Source: Monarcha castaneiventris obscurior
Lineage: Eukaryota; Chordata; Aves; Passeriformes; Monarchidae
Direction: 5' to 3'
Assembly (NCBI GenBank): GCA_026261815.1
Contig: JAMPIT010000511.1
Span: forward strand, 682,001 to 746,000
Length of the DNA stretch: 64,000 bases
Position numbers and translations under genes: made by a program. Numbering within the stretch: the first letter of the stretch is position 1; every line of letters starts with the position of its first letter. This document shows positions 24,971-50,256 of the stretch, piece by piece. The notes under the pieces were generated by a model, which saw nothing but the letters and a program-made list of their open reading frames with translations, made no database searches and was not told where the DNA came from.

Positions 24971-25439
24971 CCCTGCATGGGAAGGCTTTAGGTTTTTCAC
25001 TGTTACCTTTCTATTTGAGTGGACAGGGGTTTCTAAGAAACTAATCAATACCAGTCTTAAAAGCAGCTCTGATTTTTCAAGAGTGCGTGGACTTACAGTC
25101 GAGCGGCAGTCGAGCCCCATCTTCCCAAGGAGGATTTGCAGGGCTGGAGTGCTCACCCCCCTCACTACAGAAATGGCAGCCACGGAGCTGTAACTCCCAG
25201 CTCATCAGTAAACATGTCTGTACTGAGAAAACTCATTCTGTTAAGGGTCTTCCTTTAGCAGACTCAGCAAATTTAGCAAATTATCTTATTTGGCTTTTAT
25301 TTTAAGCCCTTTCATCTTTCCATTTCTCTCAGCCTGGGTATCCTGTTGCTGGAATGTGCCAAATTTATTGTCTTTATTGCAGCCTCTTCAGTCTTCATGG
25401 AGAGCAAGATCTGCTCACAGTGATACATCAGGATGTTTT

Positions 25440-25746
25440 TGGTTTGATCCAAGACCCGTGCTGGTTTTGTTGGGTTGTTTTTGGGGTTTTGTTTTTGGAT
25501 AGGGAAGGAAACCTTTATTGAAATCCTGCAAGGTTTTATTTCATTTCCTCCACAATCATGAGCAGTGGTAACTGTTGCAGCTTTCCTCACTGTGATGGTT
25601 CCTCCCACTGGTCCCTGATTTTCATACTCACCCTGAGCGTGATCTCTTGAGCTTGACTCAGCAGTGTCTGATGGTCCAGCTGCCATTTCCTGGGAGGTTG
25701 ATGAGGTTGACCTGTCTCCTCTCTCCAGCAACCCGAAGGTGTTCAA
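25440..25746 (-). pseudogene. Possible retrocopy or antisense 3' exon, unidentified
   Basis: On the minus strand an open frame from 25746 reads a hydrophilic Ser/Thr/Glu-rich peptide (starts MNTFGLLERGDRSTSS). It is followed in another frame by a stop near 25545, then AATAAA at 25519-25514, then an A-rich stretch (about 25500-25450). That order resembles the 3' end of a reverse-transcribed mRNA with a decayed poly(A) tail, or a real terminal exon of an antisense transcript. I do not recognise the protein. No target-site duplication was found by eye. Chance similarity is quite possible. Confidence 0.22.
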
Positions 25747-26764
25747 AAGGAAGTCATAAAGTCAGTATTTTCATTGTAGAAACATGGTCTATCCGAGTTT
25801 TTCATGTGTTTTTGTCTTTTAAAATATGTACTCCCATGAGACTTGGCTCAGGGGCTGAGGAAGTGTGTTACTTGTGATCACATCTTTGAGACACCTCAGT
25901 GTGTTAACACAAGAATGTGTTTGTGAGGAGCCTGTCATGAAGTCTGGAGTTTATCAGTCCACTTCTTACATGGTAGAAGGATAAAATTAATTCCAGAGAA
26001 TGAGGGATGTTGAAAATGACAGAAAATTCTTCTGGTAGAAAGTGGAGTACTGGTTTGCAGCCGTCAGGTATTTCAGATCACACAAGGGGATCAGTACTGC
26101 AGATGGAAATACCAGCATTCGTTGTACAGTGTTACTTAGAAATATTCCCTGGTATGAATGGAAGGACTCTCTAGACCTGATGAGGGGAGGTGCTTCCAGA
26201 GGTGCTGTTTCTTCGTCAGCCTTAGTTGGGAGCTGCCAAAAACGTGACTTTGCACAGACAGGGAGAAATAAAACTCCAGTCTTGCCCAGGAGGATGGTAA
26301 CAGGGAGGTGGAATGAAATAAAATCATTGATTAAGATAAATTCTGACTCACCTTGTCAAACTTGGAAGCTGTTCACTCCCAAGAGTTTCCTTCAGGTCCC
26401 ATGTAAGCATTCATTTGGCATTTTGGTCTAGGACTCCTTGCCTGCATGTCTGGCTCTGAGAAGGCTGGTGCTCAGTCCTGGGAGCTGGTCTTTGGCTTCT
26501 GCCCTGGAAAGGGGTCAGTCAGCCGGCTCATCAGAGCATGCCTTGAGAGCGGGAACTGTGGTTTAGACCAGCAAAAGTTCTGGTGTCCACAGGTCAGGCA
26601 GAAATCTGAGGAGCCAAGTCCGGTGTGAAAACCAAAAGCAGTAAGAGGTGTCAGATCGTGCACTGACAGCCCTCTGATTTCTCAGGTAGGCTGAAAGTGC
26701 TTTTCTTTCTCCACCATAGAAACTAAAAATGGCAAAAAATATAGTAGATGAGCAAGCGCGCTGA

Positions 26765-26975
26765 GTTTGGAAAAGGTTCTTCCCCTAGAGGGTGGTTGGG
26801 CACTGAACAGGCTTCCAGGGAATGGTCACAGTTCCAAGGCTGCCAGAGCTCCAGGAACATTTGGAAAATGCTCTCAGGGACAGGGTGAGATTGTTGGGGT
26901 GTCTGCAGGGCCAGGAGTTGGATTCAATGATCCTTATGTATCCCACCCAACTCGGGATATTCTGTAATTCACATA
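26765..26975 (+). repeat. CR1 LINE 3' end
   Basis: Sense copy of the CR1 group with 'ggttcttcccctagagggtg', 'gctgccagagctccaggaac', 'ttggggtgtctgcagggcc' and the terminus 'actcgggatattctgtaatt'. The tail 'gatattctgtgattc' type differs from the 'ccattctgtgattctatg' group. Confidence 0.9.
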
Positions 26976-29115
26976 TGTGCTCATCATGTGCCTGGTTTTC
27001 TGACTGGGTTGAGATGCCACTGGATGCTCTCGTGGTCACATAGGGGCTTCCAGAATGGAGCTGAAACACTCCAGCAGGGAGGCTGGAATGGCAGCACTGC
27101 CATCGCCCACAACAGGCAGGAGCTTACAGTGCTGCCCTCACATTTCCTGAGGGAATTTGTAAGGGACAGCTCTTTCCTTCTGGAAACATTGATAGCGTTT
27201 GATGGAAAGATGACTGTGAAGAAAACCTCAACCAAAGCAGGGGTTACATTGGAAGAGATTTTTAGTGGCTGCAGTGGTCATGGTGCTCCAGACCTGTGCT
27301 TTTGTGGGGAACAAATCAATGACTGCAGGCACTTTGCATCATGAGAAACTTGTCAGGATTCTCTTGTGGCAGCCTCGTGGGATTTCCAAGAAGCGTCATT
27401 CTCGCAGTCCTCTGTCAATATGCAGAGTTTCCTTTTTTTCCCCTCAATCCTAATCTGTGGAGTATGTATCTGACCTAATAAAACCATTTTTCAGCTTCAC
27501 TGCTGGTGGTTTTCTTCCTCTTCTCTCTGAAAGCCTCTGGCCTGCTGGCAACGGCATTGTCCAGCAAGGTTCGAAGCCTGGCACGCTGTCAACAAACCTT
27601 CACATTCCCTTTCAGTCAAACGTGGTAGTGCTGAGATCTGACTTGGATTCCATCCCAAGGTTCACCATAATCATCCTTGTATAATAGGAAGTCCAGACAA
27701 CCCCAGGAAATAATTCAGATGTGACTGGTGCCCTGAGTGGAACAAAGAAGTGCCTAGAAGAGATGTTAAGAGCCTCAGCTCTAACTCTTTTCATAATTAT
27801 GCGCTCCAAAGGAGCGGAGGCTTTGGAGATAAAGGGATTACATGCATCTCATGAGGTCTGGAAAGATGGGACAGCATCTTCCATCCACATTTTCTCATTT
27901 TTGTTTTACTGATATTGCAGTTGCCACATTTGGTGGAAGAATATTGCAGAGCAGGCTCCCCTCTAACCCTGCAGTTCCCTTCCAATCTGGCACAGGTAAA
28001 TTGAATCCGTCTGCCCTTAGGGATGAGCTTTTGGAAGAGCCTGTTGGCAAGAGCAGTGGGGGGAGAACTTAATTAGATTAAGATGCATTTCCGCAGTGTT
28101 TATGCTGCGGGCTGTGTGGTGCTGGAGAGAGCAGCTCTCGGAGCTGGGGATGCCCTGGGATGCTCTTCCAGCCCTGGCTGCCTCTCTGCTGCCTGAGAAA
28201 AAGGAAGATGCATCAGAGGTGTAAATCTCAGTGTAACCCAGGACAGGCTCGCCAGGGTGTGAACAAACCATGTCCCGAGCTGGTGTCCTGCCCCTGGCCG
28301 TGAGCTGGTGTCAGCAGCCTGGCAGGAGGGCAGGGGCTCGGCTTCTCCTTGCCACAGCACGACAGCTGAGGCAGTGATGTGCTGGGCAGGGTTTGGCTGG
28401 GCACCCAACCTTCATTCAGCTCTTGCCTGGGGCCTGGGTACTGAAGGCCCATGGGTCTCATACTTTGATACCCTTACAAATGCTGGTTTGCTTTTCAATG
28501 TCTTTGTCATTTCTAAGGTTACTTGTTTACTTCCCTTGATAACTTTCTCCATAAGGAAGTTGCACGTCTGTTAGTTTCCAATGAACATTTCCTTCTCCCT
28601 GGTATATACTTGGCAGTTTTTTAGTTTTGTAGGTTTGCTCTGCTGCACTGGGAAGGGATAATTTGGAGTCCCCAGTTCTCTCTCTTCATGGTACTCATTA
28701 TTTTATATGCCTCTCCTGTGGTCTCTCTCCTTTTCATTACTAATCAGGTCTAGTCTTTTCAATCCTCCTTTGTGTGATAGTTTCATTTTACAAAAGCTGA
28801 ACTAGTTTCTATCAGCTCAGTTGATGTGATCTTACTCATATCAAAGGTGTTTAACAGCCGCAGTCCCGTGTACTCACTGCAAGCTGAACTTAAATTGTGT
28901 CAAGTTCTGTGCTGCTTTGCAAGTGCAAGTGGGAATGTTTGTTACAGCTGTCTTTAAATTTAAATTTGGATGTTTTAAATGAATTAAATATGAACATGAA
29001 TAATGCAGCTGGTAACATAGGCTTTCTGCAATTAAATGCAAACTTTTTCATTTTGTCTCTCTGCTTTCAGGTTTTGCTATGCCGCAGTGTTTGTACTGAC
29101 TCTGCTGTCTTGTAG
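26976..29115. other. SCMH1 intron, nothing recognised
   Basis: No repeat family or exon recognised. AT-richer toward 28.6-29.0 kb. Confidence 0.45.
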
Positions 29116-29177
29116 GAGTGATGGGGAACTAGAGCCCATGACAGTTCAGTGGAGCCCTCGGCACTTTTGATATCTCG
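29116..29177 (+). other. SCMH1: Candidate untranslated exon 2 of SCMH1
   Basis: A 62-nt segment is bracketed by an acceptor with a pyrimidine tract (TGCTGTCTTGTAG|GAGTG) and a near-consensus donor (CTCG|GTGAGTG). All three frames are closed or very short, so it would be leader sequence. It holds two small upstream ORFs: ATG at 29121 closing after three codons, and ATG at 29138 closing after ten codons at 29170. It lies between the presumed exon 1 and the start-codon exon. Splice-site quality is the only evidence. Confidence 0.38.
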
Positions 29178-29884
29178 GTGAGTGAAAGTTGTTTGAAACT
29201 CTAGGAGAGGCACTTCATCTGCTACTAAAGGCAGCAAATCAGTTGGTCTTTTTACATTTTTAAGGTAGCATCCTGCTGAAATGAATTTGCACATTGATCT
29301 GTCCTTTCAGGTTATAAATTCTGGAAACCAACACTCCATAATGCTGTAGTTCATGCTTGGGAGATTATCTTGATCTCCACAAGCTGGAGAAACACAGTTT
29401 TTGAAAACAAGGGGAGTTTTAACTCTAGTATGCACCTCCGTGCAAGTGTCAGGCTCTGGAGATGGAGCATTGCAGCGTGTGCTGGGCTGTGGAAATCCCA
29501 AAGGCTTTATTTGATGCAACAGTACAGTTGTGTCCTTTGTGCCATGGGTCAGCCAACAGGTCCTCATCAGGGGCATATTTGTGTCTGAGGTGATCCTGGA
29601 AGATCTGTCTCTGTGGATAGCCCATTTTTCCGCCTTGGATACAGACTGTGGCTTCTGCTATTTATTACTTTCACATTTTTTCAATCTTCAGTCCCTGAAT
29701 GGAGTAAAGGCCGCATCCATTGGTACTGCGGTGCTCCTGTCCTGCGGTGCCTGTGAGCTTGTGTGTTCTGACGTTGGCTTTCTTCTCTCTACACTAAAGT
29801 CTTCTCACTGGGGCATTTCAGCCTTGTCAAAACCTATAGAGTGATTCCCCTTGCCATCCAATCCGTTGTCAGTGAGATAAAGTC

Positions 29885-30075
29885 CCTGGGTGTTTCAGGT
29901 TGGAAGGAGCTTTTGGAGGATGTCTGGTCCAGTGCCACATGCAGACAGAGATGGGCTGACTTTGAAGTCAGGCTCAGCTACAAGGTTAGATCAGGCTGGC
30001 AGGGGAGGGAGCTGGTGAAGTTTGGAGTATCTCCAAGGGTGGAGATTTTATAGCTCCTCTGGGCAACTGTAAATT
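29885..30075 (-). repeat. CR1 LINE 3' part, old and degenerate
   Basis: On the + strand the order 'caggttggaaggagcttttg', 'gatgtctggtcca', 'ggttagatcaggctggcag', 'ggagtatctccaagggtgga', 'gctcctctgggcaactg' is that of an antisense CR1 of the older type. It lacks the terminal octamers. Confidence 0.65.
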
Positions 30076-30165
30076 ACAGTCAGTGGAAATCATCAATTCC
30101 CAAGCCCTGTGTTAATAAAGCCCAGGGGCAGCAGAGGGTCAGCTCGTATCTCTGCTCTCTGTGAC

Positions 30166-30392
30166 CAGGGACAGGACCCAAGGGAATGGCTGGAGCTGTG
30201 GCAGGGGAGGGTCAGGCTGGACATCAGGGAAAGGTTCTTCCCCCAGGGAATAGGCACGACCCCAAGCCTGCCAGAACTGCAGGAGCGTTTGGATAATACT
30301 CTCGCACCCCCCGGGTGGGATTGTTGAAGTGTCTGTGAAGGGCCTGGAGTTGGATTTGGTGATCCTTGTGGGTGCCTCCCAATTGTGATTGT
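30166..30392 (+). repeat. CR1 LINE 3' end
   Basis: Sense copy: 'aagggaatggctggagctgt', 'ggctggacatcagggaaagg', 'ttcttcccccagggaatagg', 'ctgcaggagcgtttggataa', 'gggcctggagttggatttgg'. Same subfamily as the copies at 26765 and 44229. The tail is worn. Confidence 0.88.
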
Positions 30393-31007
30393 ACCAGTTT
30401 CAGGAGGGCTGGGGTCTGTCTCCATGGCTGAAGAAGGGCATCCCTGCATCCCAGGGCAGAAACTGGTCCCTGTCCCTGGGATGCAGTGAGGTTGGTGGCT
30501 CCCATCTGGCTGTGTAGGTCCAGCTGCCCCTGGGGCAGGCAGGCTGAAGCCATGCATCATGGAGTTTGGTTCTGCCTCTTCTCTAGGCATTACATGACTC
30601 TGCACACACTAACTGTTTTGCTTTTTTTTCCTTGAGTTACGATTTTGCGGGATTAACCCACATGTTGCTGTCCTGTGCTGTGAGACGTACGGGAGATCTG
30701 GGTGGTGCAGAGCTGTGGTGGAGGCTTGTGAAGGCTGGCAGGAGTCAGGCAGGGGCTGTTGCATTTGGACAGTTTCTTGGAAGCATGTTTTGGAGTGCAG
30801 TGTCCTTGAGCTGGCACTCGTGGCTCTCAGCAAAGTGGGACTCCCCATGCAGCTTAAGTCTCCTCCTTTGGAGAAGAGTCACCATTCATTTATTTATTGA
30901 AATAGGACATTTACAACATCTGATTCTTTTCCATGACATGAGATCTTGCTGAGAGCCTGCTGCCATGTTGGCTGAGGAATACCAGCAGTGAGCTCCATGC
31001 TTTATCA

Positions 31008-31392
31008 GTATCACAGAATTATAGAATCATTAAGGTTGTAAAAGACCTCCAAGATCATCAAGACTGAACACCACCATGTCCACTACAGAGCAGCCATTTC
31101 TTCAATACACCACCACCTCCCTGGGCAGCCCATGCTGACAACCCTTTCCGTGGAGAGATTCTTCCTGTTGTCCAACCTGAACTTCCTCTGGCACATCTTG
31201 AGGCCATTTCCTCTTGAACTATCCCTTGTTACCTCAAAGAACAGACTAATCCCCACCTGTCTGCACTCTCATGTCAGGGAGCTGTAGAGGGTGAGAAGGT
31301 CCCCCGAGCCTCATTAGGGTTATTCCCATTGTGAGGATGGAGGGTGCAGAAGGGCACCCTTGTCCTGGGCCGCAACCTTCCACACACCCCGT
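31008..31392 (-). repeat. CR1 LINE 3' end
   Basis: Antisense order on +: 'cacagaattatagaatcatt', 'aaaagacctccaagatcatc', 'tgacaaccctttccgtggag', 'attcttcctgttgtccaacc', 'catcttgaggccatttcctc', then 'ctgtagagggtgagaaggtc'. About 385 bp, longer than most copies here. Confidence 0.9.
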
Positions 31393-32986
31393 CTGAGCAG
31401 CTCAAACACTGTCATAATTTTTTTTCTTCCAGTACTTCTGTGGGGAAGCAGTCACACATCCCTGCCAGCAGGACTGAGGTGCTGAGGCTCAAGTAGCCTT
31501 TCAGAAGCCCTCAGAGGGGCACAGGAGCTCCTGTGCCAAACACATGAGATTTATGTGTGGGGGTACTTGAGAAGGTCCCACACACAGCAGAGGGGCAGAG
31601 CCAGAGATGGCGAATGCTTGTCTGGTGATATATAAACACTTTTCAGCCTGGGTTTTAATGTCTAGGGCACTTTTCCTGCCAGGACTGCTAGACTTTAATA
31701 AAAATTACTAAGGACAATTATGAAAAGAAGCTTTAAAAGTTGTAAATAACCTTTCACATGTAGGTTACCTTCTGCTATTGAAAGGGAAACCAACTTTAGT
31801 CCTTTCACAAGTGTGTACAGACACACAGGCTATTTAGGAGAGAGGCAATAAGTGAATACTGTGCACCTTTTGATTTGGATTAAAAAAACAACCAGGAATT
31901 TCTTTTTCTTTAGTATTTAATATTCCTTCAGTATTTTTCTTCTCAGAGTATTGCTCAGTGTTGCATGTAAAAGGGCTGTAGTTTGTAGAGCTATTATAGA
32001 AAATTAAACTTTCTTTCTCTCACATTTAGAAAAAGCCTGGTTTTCAAAACCCCAACTTCTTGCCAAGTTGGATCTGTAAATAACCCTTTAAGCAGCGACT
32101 CAGTGCTGCGTCCTGAGACGGCTTCCCCTTCCATCCTCCTCCCGACTGCCCCACTGTGAACAAAATGGAATTATATTGATACAATTAATCTTTCATTAGT
32201 TAGTGGAGTGTCAAAACATGCTATTCCTGGCTTTCCCAGTGGTTTGTTTGTGGCTCAGCCATTCATTTGGATGTTTTCTGGCAGGGTTTGGCAAGGCTTG
32301 GTGGGTGCAGCAGGCCCTGCCCTGTGAGAGTGGTTGTGCTGGAGCGCTGGGTCCCTATACATGTCCAGCATACATCTCCCAAGAGCTCTGATTTTTCAGG
32401 AATATTTCTTTATAACAAGAATGCAAATGCCTTTGCTTGTTGGGGACAGTCCAGCCAGTTTTCCTCCAACCAGGAAAAAAAAAAATGCAGCACAACTTGA
32501 ACACTCATGGCAGTACTAACAGCAAAAGTATTTCCTGGGTCATTGTCCAATTTCTCATCCTTATTCCCTAGAACTGCTGTGAGCAGTTTGAATTGTAAGT
32601 GGCAAGCTGAGGATTGCTGTGCTGCTTTGCCAGAGTTAATGTTATGTTTCCATGTGTTTTCTTTCATAAATTCCAGCTCTGCCTCCCTTTGTTAGTGAGT
32701 GGGAGCAGCCCCTCCTTCCACACACACTCCAGACCTGCTGTAGGGTTAGTAGGGAGACAGGCATGTGCTCCTTATGCTTATTTATGCTGCTCCTGCTGCC
32801 ATGAATTTGACGTCCACAAATTGGAGAAAGTCTTGTAGTTTCAGGGGGTGAAATGAATTGTGTGTGTTCTGTGCAACTCCGGGTGATGGAACATGTGTTT
32901 CCTCCCACTGTGTGATGAGTTAATGGTGCAGATGACTGTGTGCTCCAGAATGGGGAATTTTCTCATCGTTATTTCTTTTGTCCTAG
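31393..32986. other. SCMH1 intron before start-codon exon
   Basis: AT-rich in its first half. No exon or repeat family recognised. An A11 run lies at 32475-32485. Confidence 0.45.
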
Positions 32987-33046
32987 ACATCTTCAGTTCT
33001 GTAGGAGCAACCCAGTCCCAGGATAAGGACAGCAGCAGGTGGTAGA

Positions 33047-33071
<25 letters not shown>
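32987..33071 (+). CDS. SCMH1: SCMH1 start-codon exon (CDS from 33047)
   Basis: An 85-nt exon with a good acceptor (pyrimidine tract, TTGTCCTAG|ACATC) and donor (AGAAAG|GTGAGC). The ATG at 33047-33049 has A at -3 and is preceded in frame by a TAG at 33002-33004 inside the same exon, so it is the first usable start. It encodes MRKPGPQK and ends after the first base of codon 9. That phase fits the exon at 35732 exactly (G + CC = Ala). Human SCMH1 as I remember it has other N-terminal residues before the first MBT repeat, so this may be an alternative leader. No known homology was used, only splice sites, phase and the upstream stop. Confidence 0.6.
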
Positions 33072-46279
<13,208 letters not shown>

Positions 46280-46514
46280 GTAAGGCCCACATTGTTGCTT
46301 AGTTGTCTTTCTCCTCCACTCAGCTCTCAAAGAGCAGTAAAGCAGGCAGAGACTGGCAACAAGGACATCTGGGTGCCCTGTCTGGTTTTTGTGCTGCTTC
46401 ATGCACGGTAAAGGTACAGGTGATCAGACCTATAGCACTGGAACAGCCTGGCACCAAGGTGCTGAGGAGCAGCTATCCATAAAGATGGGCAGGATGATGG
46501 CTCTGGGGAGGGAT

Positions 46515-46562
46515 GGTGCAACATTGGTGGTACAACATTGGTACAGCATTGGTACAACATTG
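46515..46562. repeat. Short tandem repeat, about 12-bp GGTACAACATT units
   Basis: Four imperfect copies: GGTGCAACATT, then GGTACAACATT after a short insertion, GGTACAGCATT and GGTACAACATT. Confidence 0.85.
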
Positions 46563-48360
46563 CTGAGGTCTGCTCCTCTCCAGGAATTTCCTTGCAGTTT
46601 TTCGTGCGCCTTTGAACCACATTTCCTATGGAGTTTTTCTCAGAGGGACTGGAATAATGAGAACTATGAATTGCAGGACTGCGCCTCTTCGTACTTTGGA
46701 CATTTTTCTTGCTCTGCCTTATGCTGTGAACATGGACAAAGCAGGTGTGGAGCAGGTGGTACCTGCCGTGTTCCCAGGACTGTGATTGTTGGGTAGGAGC
46801 AGTACTGGGGAGCTTGCTGCATTGCAAAGGTCTGAGCAATGGCTGGGTTGATTCTCAGACATGCCTCAAGCTTTCTCACATCACAGTTGTGTTTGGGCCC
46901 AGGAGGGCTGTCATTGTCCCCAAGCACATCCCTCTGGCATTTGCTGGCTGGCAAGCCCTGCATGTGAAATGAGGGGCAGGAGAGCAACCTCTCTGCCAGA
47001 GCTGAAGGATTGCGTAGAAAGGGCATTTCTCTGATGAGACTGTTCCTCTTAGAAATCCTGGGTCAGCTCATGCTGCCCTGTCAGGCTGGTGCTGCCCTGT
47101 GTCCCTGACTGGGCCAGGTCTGTGCTCGGGGCTGCAGGGCTGGTGTCAGTGGGTTGCCCATGACCTGTGTGCAGGCAGAGCTGTGGGCTCCCCTTGGGTG
47201 GGGATGATTCCTCTTTATCTTGGATTCCTGCATTTTGCCTTGATGTTCCCAGCCTCTCCCTCTCTTCTTGCTGGTTGTTTGTGTCCCATCTGCTGCTGCC
47301 CTGCAGGCTCTGCAGAGCACTGGGGCCCTCTCGGCCAGTGCCTGACCCCTCCAGTGGTGCCCTGCAGTCAGGGGCTCTCGCCAGGCTCTCTCCAGGGTAC
47401 CTCTCACGAGTGGCTAAAGACATGTTTGTGTTGTGTAGGAGCTTTCCTGGCAGTAACCTGGGGGAGGAAGGTTTCAGGAGCACGGTGGAAGCCGCCTTCT
47501 CAGGAGAAGCGGGAACCTCTGTCTGACCCACGGCCCCAGCACAGGCAGCTCTGCTCCTCCCTGGCCTCCCCTTGCCAGGGGCTGAAGCTGTGAGTGAGCA
47601 GAGCCCAGACAGTTATCCAGAAACAACACCCCATTGTGCTATCCCGCGAAGCTCATGCTTCCCCCTTGGCAGGTGACCCTGACAGCTTCTCCCTTTCACA
47701 TCGGCTCCATGTGCAGTGACTCTGCACTTCCTGCTCACATACAAAAATAGCGACCCCCAAAAGTCACATCTCCCCACTCACAGGCAGAGGCAGTCCTTAC
47801 TCTCAGGCAGATTTCTGCTCTCTTTGTCCTTTATTTTCAACTTGTGGGACAAGAGTAGGGGTTGCTAGGGGTTGCATGAGCCATGCAAAAATACCAGGGA
47901 GTTGAGATCAGCCTTGTCTTTGTGGCTTTACTTCTCCCTCTGTGACTGTCTGCTCCCTTTCCTGCCCAAGAATTTCTGACTTCCACTTTGTGGGTTTAAA
48001 CCAAAAGAACAGAGTACTAGGAACTTTATCTTTTTAAATGAAATTCCTCCTGTGTTTCCTCACTCCTCAGCCCTGCTGGGGTGGAGGGTTGATCACAGTC
48101 CTCCCAGACCTGAGAGTGCTGCTCTTGGCAGGGTTGGAGGCTGCATCCCCACAGGGGAATTGCCCTTTCCTTGAGCTCCAATAAACCTTCTCCATGTGCC
48201 AGCCTGGAGCCTGCAGGACCATGTGGTGGAGTCGGGCAGTTTCCCTTTCCTGGTGGGAATTCCTCTTAAAGAGCACTGGAGAGACATGCAGGGGGTCAAG
48301 TGCTGCTGTGCTAATACTGGTCTGTGCTCATATACTGGATGTGACCATGTAAGGTCCTTG

Positions 48361-48430
48361 TGGAAGTTGGGGAATCTTGTGAAGAGCTAATTCCATGGAA
48401 GTTGAGGAATCCTGTGAAGAGTTAACTCTG
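48361..48430. repeat. 35-bp tandem dimer
   Basis: Units 48361-48395 and 48396-48430 are each 35 bp and differ at six positions by my count. Both start TGGAAGTTG and share GTGAAGAG. A third unit begins (TGGAGAATG) and is lost at once. Confidence 0.9.
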
Positions 48431-49422
48431 TGGAGAATGACGGCTTCCTGGGGCTGAGCAAAAAGAGGCCTCATGGAATGAGCTCATGTTCAAGGGAAGC
48501 GAACTTCAAAGAGGGCAGGCATGTTTATTTAATGCTGGTAACTCCATTCAGCTCTAATCTGTCTCTGCTCCTGGCTGCCAGCGGAGGTGGAGGAGTGCCT
48601 GGCTTCTCCCAGGCACGGTCCTTCTCCATCTCCGAGCCCTCCCACTCCCAGCAGTGTTTGCTTAGCTGGAGTGGCTGGGCAGGGAGATGGTGGAGCTGGG
48701 GCCCAGCCAGCCACTCCGGGGAGCTTTCATGAGGGCACGTGTGTGTTTTAAAGAAGGAAAGGGAGGTCAAACAGCGCAGAGGAGCAGCCTGCACGCCCAC
48801 TTGGTAATTCCATTGCTGCCTGCTGCCTGTGCAGCAGCCTGCTGGGAGAGCTCAGTGGCCAGGTGGCTGTGGGCTCCCAGGCATCTGCTGGAGCTCCTGT
48901 GTGGATGCAGCACACCTTGGAGCTGGGGGATCCAAACCAACACACACTGCACGGGGAAAATGTAGCTCTGGGAGTGCCGATGCCCATGGTGGGTCCTGGT
49001 CCTCTCTCCACATCGGCCGTGGGCTGGGGATAGATGTTGGCTCTGCTGGACTACAGAGCAGGGTGGAATGTGGAAGAGTTCATCCTGTGCATCCTCAGCT
49101 TCTCCACCTCAGCCTGGCAGCCGTTGAGGGAGGCAAGTCCCAGTGGCTGTCCCAAAGGAGGGGAGTTCTGTGCGTGTGCAGCAAACTTCCTTCAGCGTCC
49201 CACCCACACCAGTGGGGTGCCCCCAGGGTTGTCCATTGGCCAGGAATCCCTACTCCACTCCTCATACGTGGTGTACAGCACCTCACATGTCTTTTCATGA
49301 CTCTTCTACATGTGCTTTTTTAGCCTTAAATACATATCTGGGCTTTTAGGAATATAAGGTGAAGTGGACTTTCTGTTCAGCTGAGCTCTGGCTGGGAGCC
49401 TGGAGCTCTGCTCAGAGGGTAT

Positions 49423-49518
49423 AGAGTCAGAGAACATCCTGAGCTGGAAGGGACCCACAAGGATCATCAAGTCCAACTCCTGGCCTAGCACAGCACAACC
49501 ACAATCAAAGCTGAACAC
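49423..49518 (-). repeat. CR1 LINE extreme 3' end
   Basis: Antisense terminus 'gagtcagagaacatcctgag', 'ctggaagggacccacaagga', 'tcatcaagtccaactcctgg'. About 95 bp remains. Confidence 0.88.
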
Positions 49519-50256
49519 CCTCTACTGTTCTTTCTCAAATGTTTTCTCCAGGTACCTCCCAGGACCATCTCTCAGAAGTCAGAACAATGGGCAGGCTGGT
49601 TCAGTGACAGCTGCTGCATTTCCCTTGCTCAGGACTTGTGGGGTCACTTCAGAGTTTCAGAAATTAGAGGGTGTTAACTGTTCCTGGAAGAGCTGCTTGC
49701 ATAATTGCTCTTACTGAGTCAAGCACTCATCCTAGAGAAATACTGACTGAGAAATATTTATCTGTCACAGCAGACAGACATAAACCAGCTGAATTAAGGT
49801 TGCATGGGGCATCAAACGCAAACTTCCTACAGCTTTCTGTTGCATGATGGGGTCAGTTTCATAATGAGGGCAAAGCAGAGGAGAATGCTGTTTCTCCATC
49901 TTTAGATCTTGCAGCACACAAAAGCAAGGCCAGAATACACTGTGTACACACTGCTAACAACATGGAATTTTGTCAGCAGAAGACCCTGAAGGTATGTTGG
50001 GTGGGGAAGGAGTTACCCACACCTTCCAGGTGCATGTGCTTCTCCACTGGAGTTAGATAGTGATCCAGCTGGCAGCACAGCAAGTACAGTGCAGGAGGTG
50101 GCTGATGTTCCTCAGGCCATGAACTTCAAGGCTTAGGTGTTGTGATGCACGTAAGGAGTGCACAAGTCTGTGCACTGTAGCAATGGTTGGTAGAATGGTT
50201 GGAAGTGTAATTTGGGAGGAGAGCAGAGATTGAAGGAGGAAAATGTGTATGTCAGG

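Larger units (their letters stand above)
46280..50256. other. SCMH1 intron after MBT2, no exon found
   Basis: Searched by eye for the next SCMH1 exon (expected to start with the Val-Ile-Pro-Lys-Asn segment) without success. It contains an 11-mer tandem repeat, a 35-bp tandem dimer and one CR1 tail, listed separately. Frames around 47.0-47.6 kb and 48.5-49.3 kb are GC-rich chance ORFs. Confidence 0.5.
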
